Below are positions 31,978 through 43,600 of a stretch of DNA of 64,000 nucleotides, one piece after another. A program made the translations under genes and the position numbers. The notes below the pieces were generated by a model that saw only the letters and a program-made list of their open reading frames with translations, did not search any database and was not told the DNA's origin. The stretch is from the NCBI RefSeq assembly GCF_000513935.1, contig NZ_AZUY01000007.1:17807-81806 (forward strand), given 5' to 3'. Every line of letters starts with the position of its first letter. Within the stretch, counting starts at the first letter, position 1. Source of the stretch: Mesorhizobium sp. WSM3626 (GTDB lineage: Bacteria; Pseudomonadota; Alphaproteobacteria; Rhizobiales; Rhizobiaceae).

Positions 31978-32382
31978 ATGAAGACGCTTTCCACATTGAT
32001 CGGGGCCGCTGCCTTGTTCGGCGGCGTTCAGCTGTTTCATGCCGGCGGTGTTGAAAGCGTCGGCGAAGAGGCCACGCCGTCCGACACCTACAGGCTGGTG
32101 GCCAATGGCGACGAGGGGGCCTGCGCGGTCACGCGCGGCGCCTCGGTCTCGGATGGCTTGTCGCTGTTGACCGTGGCTCCGAATTGCCGACGGCTCCTGC
32201 CGGGCCTCGAGCAGGCGAAATTCTGGCGCGAGCAAAACGACGGAACGGTCGCCTTCAGCGCCAACGGCATCGATCCGATCGTCACCTTCGCCGTGGCTGA
32301 CGGCAACGGCTACGAATCCTACGCCCCGGCGCTGCCGTTGCTGTCGCTGGCATCGGACGGTGGCTTGAAGCGCGGAAACTGA
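31978..32382 (+). CDS. Exported AprI/Inh-like protease inhibitor-domain protein
   Basis: 134-residue protein with an N-terminal signal/anchor segment (TLSTLIGAAALFGGVQLF) and a body resembling the AprI/Inh beta-barrel inhibitor fold: YRLVANGDEGACAV, LSLLTVAPNCRRLLPGL with the two cysteines that form the family disulfide, AKFWREQNDGTVAF. Inh proteins protect the periplasm against exported metalloproteases; related lipoproteins such as Omp19 are surface-exposed. There is no lipobox, so it is probably periplasmic. ATG 31978 follows AGATCAGG; GTG 31954 is less likely. Its stop abuts the convergent amidotransferase with no gap. A candidate CtrA site lies upstream. Confidence 0.7.
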   Translation: MKTLSTLIGAAALFGGVQLFHAGGVESVGEEATPSDTYRLVANGDEGACAVTRGASVSDGLSLLTVAPNCRRLLPGLEQAKFWREQNDGTVAFSANGIDPIVTFAVADGNGYESYAPALPLLSLASDGGLKRGN

Positions 32383-34528
<2,146 letters not shown>

Positions 34529-34552
34529 GCGATCGCACTTTGTTTGTTCGAA

Positions 34553-34583
34553 AGCCCCGGGGCTCTTCTGTCCCGGGGCTTTT
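34553..34583 (+). terminator. Rho-independent terminator of dctP
   Basis: AGCCCCGGG (34553-34561), ten-base loop, CCCGGGGCT (34572-34580), then TTTT. A nine-pair GC-rich stem 25 bases after the dctP stop. Confidence 0.85.
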
Positions 34584-34630
34584 CCTTGCTCAACGGCGAC
34601 GGCAATTGCCAGACGCCCGAAGCCCGCGCC

Positions 34631-35659
34631 TCAGCCCAAACCCGGCACCACCAGCACCTTCACTTCGCCTGGAGCCGGCGCGTTGGCGATCACCGCCGGC
34701 GCCTCTTCGAGCGTGACTTGCCTGGAGATCAGCCGGTCGATCTCGATGGCGCCCGACGCGATGAGCGCGGCGGCGCGGCGGTGTGTGTAGGGGTTGAGGA
34801 ACGAGCCCAGCACCTTCAGCTCCCGGAACAACAGGTCGAAGGGCTCGAATTCCGCCTTCATGCCTTGCGGCGTCACGCCGACGATGACGACGGTGCCGCC
34901 GGCCCTTGCCAGCCGCATCGATTGCTCGACGGTCTCGCGCACACCGGCGCATTCGAACACCACGTCGACGCCATCAGGCATCAGGCCGGTCGGACCGGCG
35001 ATGGCATCGATCACATCGGCGGCTGTGGGGTCGACCGTCGCCGTCGCACCGAGTTCCCTGGCAAGCGCGCGCCGCGAGGCTTGCCTTGTCGACAGGATGA
35101 TGGTGGTGGCCCCGGCAAGCCGCGCCAGTTGCACGGTGAGCAGGCCGATGACACCGCCGCCGAGCACGACAACCGAACTGCCTGGCCTGATCTCGGCAAG
35201 CTCGACGCCGTGCAGGCAGCAGCCGAGCGGCTCGCAGAACGCGCCATGTGTCGGCTTCATATCCGCGGGAAGGACAAAAGCCTGTTTCTGCGGCATCACC
35301 ACATAATCGGCAAAGCCGCCGTCGCGGTGGATGCCGATGGCGGTGAGATTGCGGCACAGATTGACGCGGCCGGCATGGCAGTGGCCGCAGCGTCCGCAGG
35401 CAATGTTGGGGTCGCCAGTGACCCGGTCACCGACGGCAAAGCCGGAGACGGCGGTGCCGACCGCCGCGATGATGCCGGAGAATTCGTGCCCGGGCGTCAG
35501 TGGAGGCCTGCAGGGGAACTCGCCGTGGAAAAGATGCCGGTCGGTGCCGCAAACACCGCAGGCCTCGATCCGCACCAGAAGCTCGTCCGGACCGGGGACC
35601 GGCTTGGGAATTTCGCGTAGCGAGATGCTGCCCACTCTCTCCAGCCGCACGGCTTTCAT
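34631..35659 (-). CDS. Zinc-dependent alcohol/polyol dehydrogenase
   Basis: 342-residue medium-chain dehydrogenase. Catalytic zinc ligands are in ACGVCGTDRH and PGHEFSG; the structural zinc loop CGRCGHCHAGRVNLC is complete; the NAD-binding motif is VVLGGGVIGLL. The group matches sorbitol/threonine-type and related polyol dehydrogenases. GGAGGGG lies eight bases before ATG 35659. It is 18 bases downstream of dctM on the same strand, so it is most likely co-transcribed with the TRAP permease genes and oxidises the imported compound or a derivative. That makes a hydroxy compound a reasonable guess for the TRAP substrate. Confidence 0.92.
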   Translation of the reverse strand: MKAVRLERVGSISLREIPKPVPGPDELLVRIEACGVCGTDRHLFHGEFPCRPPLTPGHEFSGIIAAVGTAVSGFAVGDRVTGDPNIACGRCGHCHAGRVNLCRNLTAIGIHRDGGFADYVVMPQKQAFVLPADMKPTHGAFCEPLGCCLHGVELAEIRPGSSVVVLGGGVIGLLTVQLARLAGATTIILSTRQASRRALARELGATATVDPTAADVIDAIAGPTGLMPDGVDVVFECAGVRETVEQSMRLARAGGTVVIVGVTPQGMKAEFEPFDLLFRELKVLGSFLNPYTHRRAAALIASGAIEIDRLISRQVTLEEAPAVIANAPAPGEVKVLVVPGLG

Positions 35660-35677
35660 GGCGTCTCCCCTCCGAGC

Positions 35678-37468
35678 TCAGTTGAAATTCGGCGGCTGCG
35701 ACAGGTCCGGCGTCGGTGTCGCCGGCTTGGCTGGTGGCGTATCGCCGAAATTCGGCGGTTGCGACAGGTCGGGCGTACCGGGCGCCGCCGGTGCGCCACC
35801 GCCATTGGCAGGCGCGCCGCCACCTTCCTGCGTGCCAAGCGGCGACAGGCTGGGCATTTCCGGCACCTTGTAGTCGATCGTGCCGGAATCGACGGCCGCG
35901 CCCTTGTAGCGCATCACCATTTGCGGGAAGGCGATGGTCAGGCCGATCATGATCACCTGGATGCAGACGAACGGCACCGCGCCCCAATAGATCTGGCCCG
36001 TCGTCACCGGCGCGATCTGCTTGCCGGTCAGGCGGTCGAGGTAGGGCACGCGCGAGGCGACCGAGCGCAGATAGAACAGCGCGAAACCGAACGGCGGATG
36101 CATGAAGCTGGTCTGCATGTTGACGCCCAGAAGCACGCCGAACCAGATCAAGTCGATGCCGAGCTTGTCGGCGGCCGGCGCCAGCAGCGGCACGATGATG
36201 AACGCCAGTTCGAAGAAATCGAGGAAAAAGGCGAGGAAGAAGACGAGCATGTTGACGCCGATCAGGAAGCCGACTTCGCCGCCCGGCAGCGAGGTCAAGA
36301 GATGCTCGACCCAGATCTGGCCGTTGACCCCATAGAAGGTCAGCGAGAACACCCGCGCGCCGATCAGGATGAACAGCACGAAGGACGACAGCCGCGTCGT
36401 CGAGGCCAGCGCCTGCTTGATCACGTCCATCGACAGCCGGCCCTTCATCGCCGCCATCGCCAGTGCGCCGACCGCGCCCATGGCGCCGCCCTCGGTTGGG
36501 GTGGCGATGCCGAGGAAGATGGTGCCGAGCACCAGGAAGATCAGCGCCAGCGGCGGGATCAGCACGATCACGACCTGCTGCGCCAGCCGCGACATCATGT
36601 TGATGTTCAGGCCGCGGTCGAGAATCGCGACGACGTAGATGAAGATGACGCCGACGGCCGCGCCGAGAATGTCGGCATTGTCGCCATGAGCGGGCACCAG
36701 GTAATGGTAGGCCGCATAGGCGGTGGCCACGGCCGCTACCAGCGCGATCAGCAAGGACACCACGCCATGGCCGAGTGTCCGCGCCTCGAGCGGCAGAGCC
36801 GGCATCGACTTTGGCCGGACGATCGACATGATCACGATGTAGAGCGTGTACAGGCCGGTCAGCACCAGGCCGGGGATCAGGGCGCCGGCATACATGTCGC
36901 CCACAGAGCGGCCGAGCTGGTCGGCGAGAACGATCAGCACCAGCGATGGCGGAATGATCTGGGCGAGCGTGCCCGACGCCGCGATGACGCCCGATGCTAC
37001 CCGGCGGTCATAACCATAGCGCAGCATGATCGGCAGCGAGATCAGCCCCATGGCAATGACGGATGCCGCCACCACGCCAGTGGTCGCCGCCAGCAGCGCG
37101 CCGACGAAGATCACCGCATAGGCGAGGCCGCCGCGGATCGGTCCGAACAACTGGCCGATCGTGTCGAGCAGGTCCTCGGCCATGCCGGATCGCTCAAGCA
37201 CGATGCCCATGAAGGTGAAGAACGGGATGGCCAGCAGCGTGTCGTTCGACATCACCCGGCTGCCGTAGAAATTGTCCGGCAGCGCATAGAGCAGCGGCCA
37301 GGCGAGATTGATCGCGCCGCCTGAATAGGGCGTCAAAAGCACGCCAATGAAGAAGAACATCAGGCCGTTGGCGGCGAGCGAAAAGGCGACGGGATAGCCG
37401 ATCAGCATGAACAGAATCAGCGAGGCGAACATGATCGGCGCCATGTTCTGGGCGATGAACTCCATCAC
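35678..37468 (-). CDS. dctM: TRAP transporter large permease with repeat-bearing C-terminal tail
   Basis: 596-residue DctM subunit with at least a dozen hydrophobic segments, the ion-coupled membrane channel of the TRAP system. It is longer than the common 425-residue DctM, as in the mannitol/chloroaromatic or 2-oxoacid TRAP group, with an inserted helical region around residues 215-300. The last 50 residues are a Gly/Pro/Ala-rich soluble tail containing the unit TPDLSQPPNF twice, about 23 residues apart. The start overlaps the dctQ stop (ATGA). It works with DctQ (37465) and the periplasmic DctP (33419). Confidence 0.92.
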   Translation of the reverse strand: MMEFIAQNMAPIMFASLILFMLIGYPVAFSLAANGLMFFFIGVLLTPYSGGAINLAWPLLYALPDNFYGSRVMSNDTLLAIPFFTFMGIVLERSGMAEDLLDTIGQLFGPIRGGLAYAVIFVGALLAATTGVVAASVIAMGLISLPIMLRYGYDRRVASGVIAASGTLAQIIPPSLVLIVLADQLGRSVGDMYAGALIPGLVLTGLYTLYIVIMSIVRPKSMPALPLEARTLGHGVVSLLIALVAAVATAYAAYHYLVPAHGDNADILGAAVGVIFIYVVAILDRGLNINMMSRLAQQVVIVLIPPLALIFLVLGTIFLGIATPTEGGAMGAVGALAMAAMKGRLSMDVIKQALASTTRLSSFVLFILIGARVFSLTFYGVNGQIWVEHLLTSLPGGEVGFLIGVNMLVFFLAFFLDFFELAFIIVPLLAPAADKLGIDLIWFGVLLGVNMQTSFMHPPFGFALFYLRSVASRVPYLDRLTGKQIAPVTTGQIYWGAVPFVCIQVIMIGLTIAFPQMVMRYKGAAVDSGTIDYKVPEMPSLSPLGTQEGGGAPANGGGAPAAPGTPDLSQPPNFGDTPPAKPATPTPDLSQPPNFN

Positions 37469-38070
37469 GAACGCACCTCTTCAGCGAGCGCCTTGGCTTC
37501 TTCAGCGAGCGCCTTGGCTTCGAGTTCAGCCTGTTCGTGCACGGAAATGAACGGGTTGGGATCGTCAATGATGCCGCGCATGATGGCGATCTTCTTGATG
37601 ATCTCGGAAATGCCCTGCAGCGCGAGCAGGAAAAAGCCGACCAGCAGGATGGCCTTGGCCGGCCACACGATCAGGCCGCCGGCGTTGGTCGACATTTCAC
37701 CGCTGTGGAACGACAGCGATACGTAGGGCACGAAATAGAACACCATCAGCGTCACGAACGGCATCAGGAAGAAGAGGTGGCCGAAGAGGTCGATCCAGTG
37801 CTGCACGCGGCGTGAAAACAGGCCGTAGACGATATCGATGCGGATATGCTCGTTCTGTTTCAGCGTATAGGCGGCGGCCAGCATGAAGGCGGCGCCGAAC
37901 AGGTACCATTGCAGCTCGAGCCACGCGTTCGACGAGGTGTCGAACACCTTGCGGATGACCGCGTTGGCCGCACTCACCAGGATGGCCAGCAGGATCAGCC
38001 AGGATACCGATTTGCCGATGAACTCGTTCATACGATCGATCGTTCTGGATAGAGCGAGAAGCCCTGCCAT
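37465..38070 (-). CDS. dctQ: TRAP transporter small permease
   Basis: 201-residue DctQ subunit with four membrane segments (LILLAILVSAANAV, YLFGAAFMLAAAY, LFFLMPFVTLMVFYF, AILLVGFFLLALQG) and the family signature around NAWLELQWYLFGAAFML. It bridges the periplasmic DctP and the DctM channel. GGAGG lies five bases before ATG 38070. The C-terminus carries a small tandem duplication, ALAEEAKALAEE, encoded by a direct 18-base repeat (about 37480-37516), which also places it just before the four-base overlap with dctM. Confidence 0.92.
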   Translation of the reverse strand: MAGLLALSRTIDRMNEFIGKSVSWLILLAILVSAANAVIRKVFDTSSNAWLELQWYLFGAAFMLAAAYTLKQNEHIRIDIVYGLFSRRVQHWIDLFGHLFFLMPFVTLMVFYFVPYVSLSFHSGEMSTNAGGLIVWPAKAILLVGFFLLALQGISEIIKKIAIMRGIIDDPNPFISVHEQAELEAKALAEEAKALAEEVRS

Positions 38071-38252
38071 GCATTCCTCCCTGATGCGGTGACGCGGGAT
38101 CCCCCTTTTTCGTCGCGCCGCCTGGCCCAACCGTATGCAGTGCGTGGTCCGGTTGGTCAACAAGAGGAGGAAGGATGCAGGCCATCGGCTCTTGCGGCAC
38201 GGTGGAAAACCGCAGCCTGACGATACGTCATGCAACCAAAGTCTGATGGGGT

Positions 38253-39179
38253 TCAGACGACCTTGCCGGTGTCGCGGCCGGCGCCGATCAGGATCAGCAT
38301 GGCCACCAGGAACAGATACATCCACGCATCGCGCCATTCGACCGGGAAATAGCCGGCCCACAATGATTCGGCCATGCCGAAAGCGGCCGCTCCCAGCGCG
38401 GCCCGTGGCGGCGAGAGATAGCCGCCGACAGCCGTCACGAACAGGATCTTCAGGCCGTAGACCAGGCCGGAACCGAAGCTGACGTTGCCGTAATAGAGAC
38501 TGGCCATGACCCCGGCCAGCGCCGCGCAGAAGCCTCCGAGCAGCACGGCACGCCTAAACACGCCACGCACGTCGACGCCGCACAGGGCGGCGGCCCTGGG
38601 GTCGTCGGAGACGGCGCGCCAGCACCGGCCGAAGTTTGAGCGGGCAAACGCCCATGTAGCGAGTGCGACCGCCGCCAGGACCACGACGCAGTCGAGCACC
38701 TGGATCAGCGTCAGCGTCGCCTTGAAACCGGAGCCTTCGGCGAAAACGATGGGTTCGGCCAGCATCGGCGGCAGCCACAGATCATGCGTGTCGGCCGCGA
38801 TGCGGCTTGCTTCCGACAGGACGATCAGGATGCCGAGCGTCGTCACCACGATGGCATTGGGCGAGCGGTCGGCCAATGGTTCAAAGACGCTGCGTGACAG
38901 GACATGGCTGATGAGCGCGGCATAGAGGAACGCCGCGACGACGCCGAACAGCACCGAAGCCAGCAGCGTCAGCCACAGCACCTGGTAGCCGAAGGCGACG
39001 CTCAGGATCATTGCCTGGCCGCAGAAGGCAAACAGCGCCCCATAGGCGAGGTTGGTGCGGTGCAGGATGCCGTTGGTCAGCACGTAGCCGAAGGCGAGCA
39101 GGGCATAAAGCGCGCCCGAATGCAGCCCGTTCAGCACCTGCTGGAAGAAATAGAGCATGCTCGACAACACCACAAGCAT
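38253..39179 (-). CDS. livH: Branched-chain amino acid-type ABC permease (LivH-like), unpaired
   Basis: 308-residue LivH-family membrane permease with eight or so hydrophobic segments (FFQQVLNGLHSGALYALLAFGYVL at the start, GGFCAALAGVMASLYYGNVSFGSGL in the second half). The coupling helix region LCGVDVRGVFRRAVLLG, which contacts the ATPase, is present. No LivM, ATPase or binding protein adjoins it, which is unusual because these genes normally come as five-gene operons. ATG 39179 is chosen; TTG 39188 and ATG 39158 are alternatives and none has a clear ribosome site. It is divergent from the CGNR regulator across 120 bases. Confidence 0.85.
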   Translation of the reverse strand: MLVVLSSMLYFFQQVLNGLHSGALYALLAFGYVLTNGILHRTNLAYGALFAFCGQAMILSVAFGYQVLWLTLLASVLFGVVAAFLYAALISHVLSRSVFEPLADRSPNAIVVTTLGILIVLSEASRIAADTHDLWLPPMLAEPIVFAEGSGFKATLTLIQVLDCVVVLAAVALATWAFARSNFGRCWRAVSDDPRAAALCGVDVRGVFRRAVLLGGFCAALAGVMASLYYGNVSFGSGLVYGLKILFVTAVGGYLSPPRAALGAAAFGMAESLWAGYFPVEWRDAWMYLFLVAMLILIGAGRDTGKVV

Positions 39180-39256
39180 CCCGCCCAAGAGCGGATCGGA
39201 CAGGAGCGGATCGGATAGAGGCGATCATACCGTGCGCATCTGAGGTTTGCATCGCC

Positions 39257-39299
39257 AAATCTAACTTGTCAAATGCGATTTATCGGTTAGATTTTCGGA
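39257..39299 (+). promoter_or_regulatory. Promoter and 9-base inverted repeat between livH and the CGNR gene
   Basis: TTGTCA (39266-39271), 16 bases, TAGATT (39288-39293), only six bases before ATG 39300. AAATCTAAC (39257-39265) and GTTAGATTT (39286-39294) form a perfect nine-base inverted repeat flanking the -35 and overlapping the -10. A likely operator, possibly for the CGNR protein itself; the message would be leaderless. Confidence 0.5.
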
Positions 39300-39908
39300 A
39301 TGACAGTCGCCTGGACCCCACACCGCTTCACCGGCGGCCTGCTTGCGCTCGACACGACAAACACCGTCGTGCTGCGTGGCGATCCGGCGCGCACGTTCGA
39401 CCGCTTCGATGATCCGGCCGAAATCGCCCGCTTCGCCGACGCGGCCAGCGGCTTTCGCGCCGTCGAGCTTGGCGACAGGCGGCTGGCGGTGTCCTCGCCG
39501 GCTGCAATCGCGCCCGTCGTGCTGTCGATCCGCGAGACGACCGACCGGCTGTTTCGAGGCGCGGTCTCGAAGGGCGCGGTCGCCACCGCCGACCTGCCTG
39601 AATTCCTGCGGGCCTGCGCCGACGGCCTGGCCGCCGGCCGGACCGAGATCGGGGCGCCGGGACGGCCGTTCGGCGATCCGGCGACGCCGATCGCCTTCGA
39701 GGCGGCGCTGGCGGTTTCAGCCCTTTCACTGCTGCGCGGCGACACGGTCGCGAGGCTCAGGATTTGCCCCAACTGCACCTGGCTGTTCGTCGACAGAAGC
39801 CGCAATTCCAGCCGCCTTTGGTGCGACATGGCGGTGTGCGGCAATAGGCAGAAGGCAAGCCGCCATTATCGCCGCCGCATCGCGGCCAACGAGGTCAGGA
39901 ATGGCTAG
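39300..39908 (+). CDS. CGNR zinc-finger/ABATE-domain regulator
   Basis: 202-residue protein with an N-terminal ABATE domain (FTGGLLALDTTNTV to about residue 145) and a C-terminal CGNR zinc finger: CPNCTWLFVDRSRN, WCDMAVCGNRQKASRHYRR. The four cysteines are in place. The family is regarded as putative stress-induced transcription regulators on the basis of domain studies. No ribosome site is visible and the promoter sits six bases upstream, so translation from a leaderless message is likely. It is divergent from the LivH permease and overlaps the lipoprotein gene by eight bases. Confidence 0.88.
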   Translation: MTVAWTPHRFTGGLLALDTTNTVVLRGDPARTFDRFDDPAEIARFADAASGFRAVELGDRRLAVSSPAAIAPVVLSIRETTDRLFRGAVSKGAVATADLPEFLRACADGLAAGRTEIGAPGRPFGDPATPIAFEAALAVSALSLLRGDTVARLRICPNCTWLFVDRSRNSSRLWCDMAVCGNRQKASRHYRRRIAANEVRNG

Positions 39909-40434
39909 AATTCTTTCCCGCTTGATCGTTGTTGGCGTGGCGCTGGTTGCGGCGATGGCGCTCGGCGCCTGTCGCGATACTGGCGGCGAGGGCAAGCTGT
40001 TCGAGGTTTCCGGCAAGATATTCGTCTTCAACTACCGTCTTGCCAGGGCGACCTACGTCGTGACGCTGCGGCCCTTGCGGCCGATGGGCGAGGGTCAGGT
40101 GGCGGTCGCCATTTTCCAGAATCCAGCCGGCGGCGCGCCCTTCGTGATCGAACAGAAGATCTGGCCGAAGCTCGACAAGGTGAGCCTGGAAAGCCCGGCG
40201 CTCACCTGCGTCGTCAAGAACAAGCCCTATGCCATCGCCATCAGCATCAAGGGCGCCGACGGTGCCGTCCTGCAGACCATCGACACCACGCTGATGTCGA
40301 CGGAAGACCAGTCCATCCTGCCTGACCGGCCATTGGTCATCGACCAGCTCTACACGGCCAATCCCGATCTCGCCGGCCATCCCGACGGCAAGCTGCCGGG
40401 CGAGCCGAAGCCGGACTGCTCGAAAGCCGGCTGA
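39901..40434 (+). CDS. Predicted lipoprotein of unknown function
   Basis: 177-residue protein with a type II signal peptide: a short basic start, a hydrophobic stretch (LIVVGVALVAAMALGAC) and the lipobox LGAC at about residues 21-24. The mature part begins RDTGGEGKLFEV and is predicted beta-rich, with one further pair of cysteines (LTCVVK and PDCSKAG). Its start lies within the end of the CGNR gene (eight-base overlap). No family recognised. An envelope location, inner leaflet of the outer membrane or the inner membrane, is inferred. Confidence 0.75.
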   Translation: MARILSRLIVVGVALVAAMALGACRDTGGEGKLFEVSGKIFVFNYRLARATYVVTLRPLRPMGEGQVAVAIFQNPAGGAPFVIEQKIWPKLDKVSLESPALTCVVKNKPYAIAISIKGADGAVLQTIDTTLMSTEDQSILPDRPLVIDQLYTANPDLAGHPDGKLPGEPKPDCSKAG

Positions 40435-40651
40435 CGCCTGCCGACGGCATCGATTTCGCCCGGAATTTCTGTGCGCCGTCGCGCTGTCGGCCCACGCTTT
40501 CATGCGCGGCCCAGCACCCGCCGGACTGTTTGTTGCGCGTTGGCTGGTCCTTTCGATTTTGTTTGACCTGTCTTGCAAGGGAAGAAAGGATGCGTCATCC
40601 GATCCCGACGTTGGCCGCTGCCCGGCGCGGCCTTCGCAGAGGAAATGCCTG

Positions 40652-43600
40652 ATGACGCTGCATGATGTCGCGCTCGACGACAAATTCGATCTTGGCAAGA
40701 AGCGCATCTTCCTGTCCGGCGCGCAGGCGGTCATCCGCATGCTCCTGATGCAGCGCGAGCGCGACCGCCGTGCTGGCCTGAACACGGCAGGCCTTGTCTC
40801 GGGCTATCGCGGCTCGCCGCTCGGCGGCCTGGATATGCAGCTTTGGAAGGCGAAAAAGCAGCTCGGCGAGGCCGATATCGTTTTCCAGCCTGGCCTTAAC
40901 GAGGAGCTTGCCGCCACCGCCTGCTGGGGCTCGCAGCAGACGGAACTGTTGGGTGAGGGCACCCATGACGGCGTCTTTTCGGTCTGGTACGGCAAGGGTC
41001 CGGGCGTCGATCGTTCGGGCGATGTGTTCCGCCACGCCAATCTCGCCGGCTCGTCAAGATATGGCGGCGTCCTTGCGCTCATGGGCGACGACCACATGGC
41101 CGAATCCTCGACCAATGCGCACGCCACCGAATTCCTCTTCGTCGACACCATGGTGCCGATCCTGAACCCGGCCGGAGTCCAGGAGATCATCGACTACGGC
41201 CTGTATGGCTTTGCCATGTCGCGCTTCGCCGGCACCTGGGCGGCGATCAAATGCGTCAAGGACAATATCGAATCGACAGCTTCGGTCGATGCCTCGCTCG
41301 AACGGTTGAACATCGTCGTCCCGGATTTCGACATGCCGCCGGGCGGCCTCAACATCCGCCACGAGATCGACATGCTCGGCCAGGAAGAGCGGCTGCATGA
41401 GCACAAGCGTGCCGCGGCCTCCGCCTTCATCCATGCCAATGGGCTGAACAGGATCGTCTATTCGGGCGGCCGCAACCCGAAGCTCGGCATCATCACGCTG
41501 GGCAAGAGCTATCTCGACGTCCGCCAGGCGCTGGAGGATATCGGCATCGACGAGGCGGAAGCCAACCGCATCGGCGTGCGGCTGTTCAAGGTCGGCTGCC
41601 CCTGGCCGCTCGACCTGCAGCACATCGCCGAGTTCGCGCGCGGTCTCGACACCATCGTCGTCGTCGAGGAGAAACGCTCGCTGATCGAGGTGCAACTGCG
41701 CGAAAGCCTTTATGGCACCGCCACGCAGCCGGTCATCGTCGGCAAGAAGGACGAGCGCGGCGACTGGCTGTTCCCGGCCAAGGGGGCGCTGGACCCCAAC
41801 GAGATCGCCATTGCACTGGGCGAGAGGATCGTGAAGACCATCGGCCCGTCCGAAGAGATTTCGGCAAGGGTCGCGAAGTTGCGCCAGTTCCAGGCGATGC
41901 TGAAGGACGCTACCGACATCGGATCGCGCACGCCCTTCTTCTGTTCGGGCTGTCCGCACAATTCCTCGACCAAGGTGCCGGACGGCTCGATCGCCGCCGC
42001 CGGCATCGGCTGCCACTTCATGGCGCTCTGGATGGACCGCAACACGCTCGGCTTCACCGCCATGGGCGGCGAGGGCGCGCAATGGGTCGGCCAGGCGCCG
42101 TTCTCGAAGCGCGGCCACATCTTCCAGAATCTCGGCGACGGCACCTACAACCATTCGGGCACGCTGGCGATCCGCTTCGCCCTGTCGAGCGAAGCCAACA
42201 TCACCTACAAGATCCTCTACAACGACGCCGTCGCCATGACCGGCGGCCAGCCGCATGAAGGCGGGCTGACCGTGGACATGATCGCCAGGCAGGTGCGGGC
42301 GGAGGGCGTCGACCGCATCGCCATCGTCACCGACGAGCCCGACAAATATGCTGGGAAGGCCGAGTTTCCGGCCGGCGCTACCATTCACCATCGCGACGAC
42401 CTCGATCTCGTCCAGCGCGAGCTGCGCGACGTCGAGGGCGTATCGATCCTGCTCTACGACCAGACCTGCGCCGCCGAAAAGCGCCGTCGCCGCAAGCGCG
42501 GCACCTTTCCCGATCCTGACAAGCGCGTCTTCATCAACGAACTGGTCTGCGAAGGCTGCGGCGATTGCGGTGTGCAGTCGAACTGCGTCTCGATCCAGCC
42601 GGTCGAGACCGAATTTGGCCGCAAGCGCAAGATCGACCAGTCGAGCTGCAACAAGGACTTCTCCTGCGTCAACGGCTTCTGCCCGTCCTTCGTCACCGTG
42701 CACGGTGCCAAGATCCGCAAGGCAGAAGGCCTGGCCGGCAAGACCGACCCGCTCGAAGGCGTACCGACACCAGTGGAATTCCCGCTCGGCGTCGAGGGCT
42801 GGGCGGCGATCATCGACGGCGTCGGGGGCACCGGCGTCGTCACCGTCGGCGCCGTGCTCGGCATGGCGGCGCATCTGGAGGACAAGGGTTGCGGCATGAT
42901 CGACATGGCCGGCCTCGCCCAGAAGGGCGGCTCTGTGTTCACCCATGTCCGCATTGCCCGCACACCTGAAGAGATCAATGCCATCCGCGTTTCGGCGGGC
43001 AAGGCCGACCTCGTGCTCGGCTGCGATCTCGTCGTATCGGGGGCCAAGAAGGTGCTGACGGCGGTGCGCGAGGGCCATACGATCTTCCTCGCCAACACCG
43101 CCGAGATCATGCCGGGCGAATTTGCCCGATCGGCCGATTTCTCGCTGCCGGTCGAGCGCCTGAAGAAGGCGATCCGGTCCGCCGCCGGCGACGACAAGGC
43201 CCATTTCTTCGACGCCACCCGTACCGCCACCGCACTGTTCGGCAATTCGCTCGGCGCCAATATGTTCATGCTTGGCTTTGCCTTCCAGCACGGTGGTCTG
43301 CCGCTCTCGGCCGAAGCCGTTGAAAAGGCCATTGAATTGAACGGCGAAGCGGTGGCGATGAACATCGCCGCTTTCCGGTGGGGCCGCCGCGCCGCACATC
43401 AGCCGGATTTTGTGCGCGGCCTCGTCGCCCAGCCGGGCTCAACCTTCGCCGACAAGACCGGGCAGGCCGCGCCGGTCGCTGAGACGCTCGACGAGATCAT
43501 CGCCCGCCGAGGCACTTTCCTCACGGCCTATCAGAACGCTGCTTACGGCAAGCGCTACGCCGACAGGATCTCGACGCTGCGAGCGGCGGAAACCAAGGCC

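Noticed and set aside
41054..43399. Very long minus-strand open frame inside the indolepyruvate oxidoreductase
   Set aside because: Expected from GC-rich third positions; the plus-strand protein has thiamine and iron-sulfur motifs throughout.
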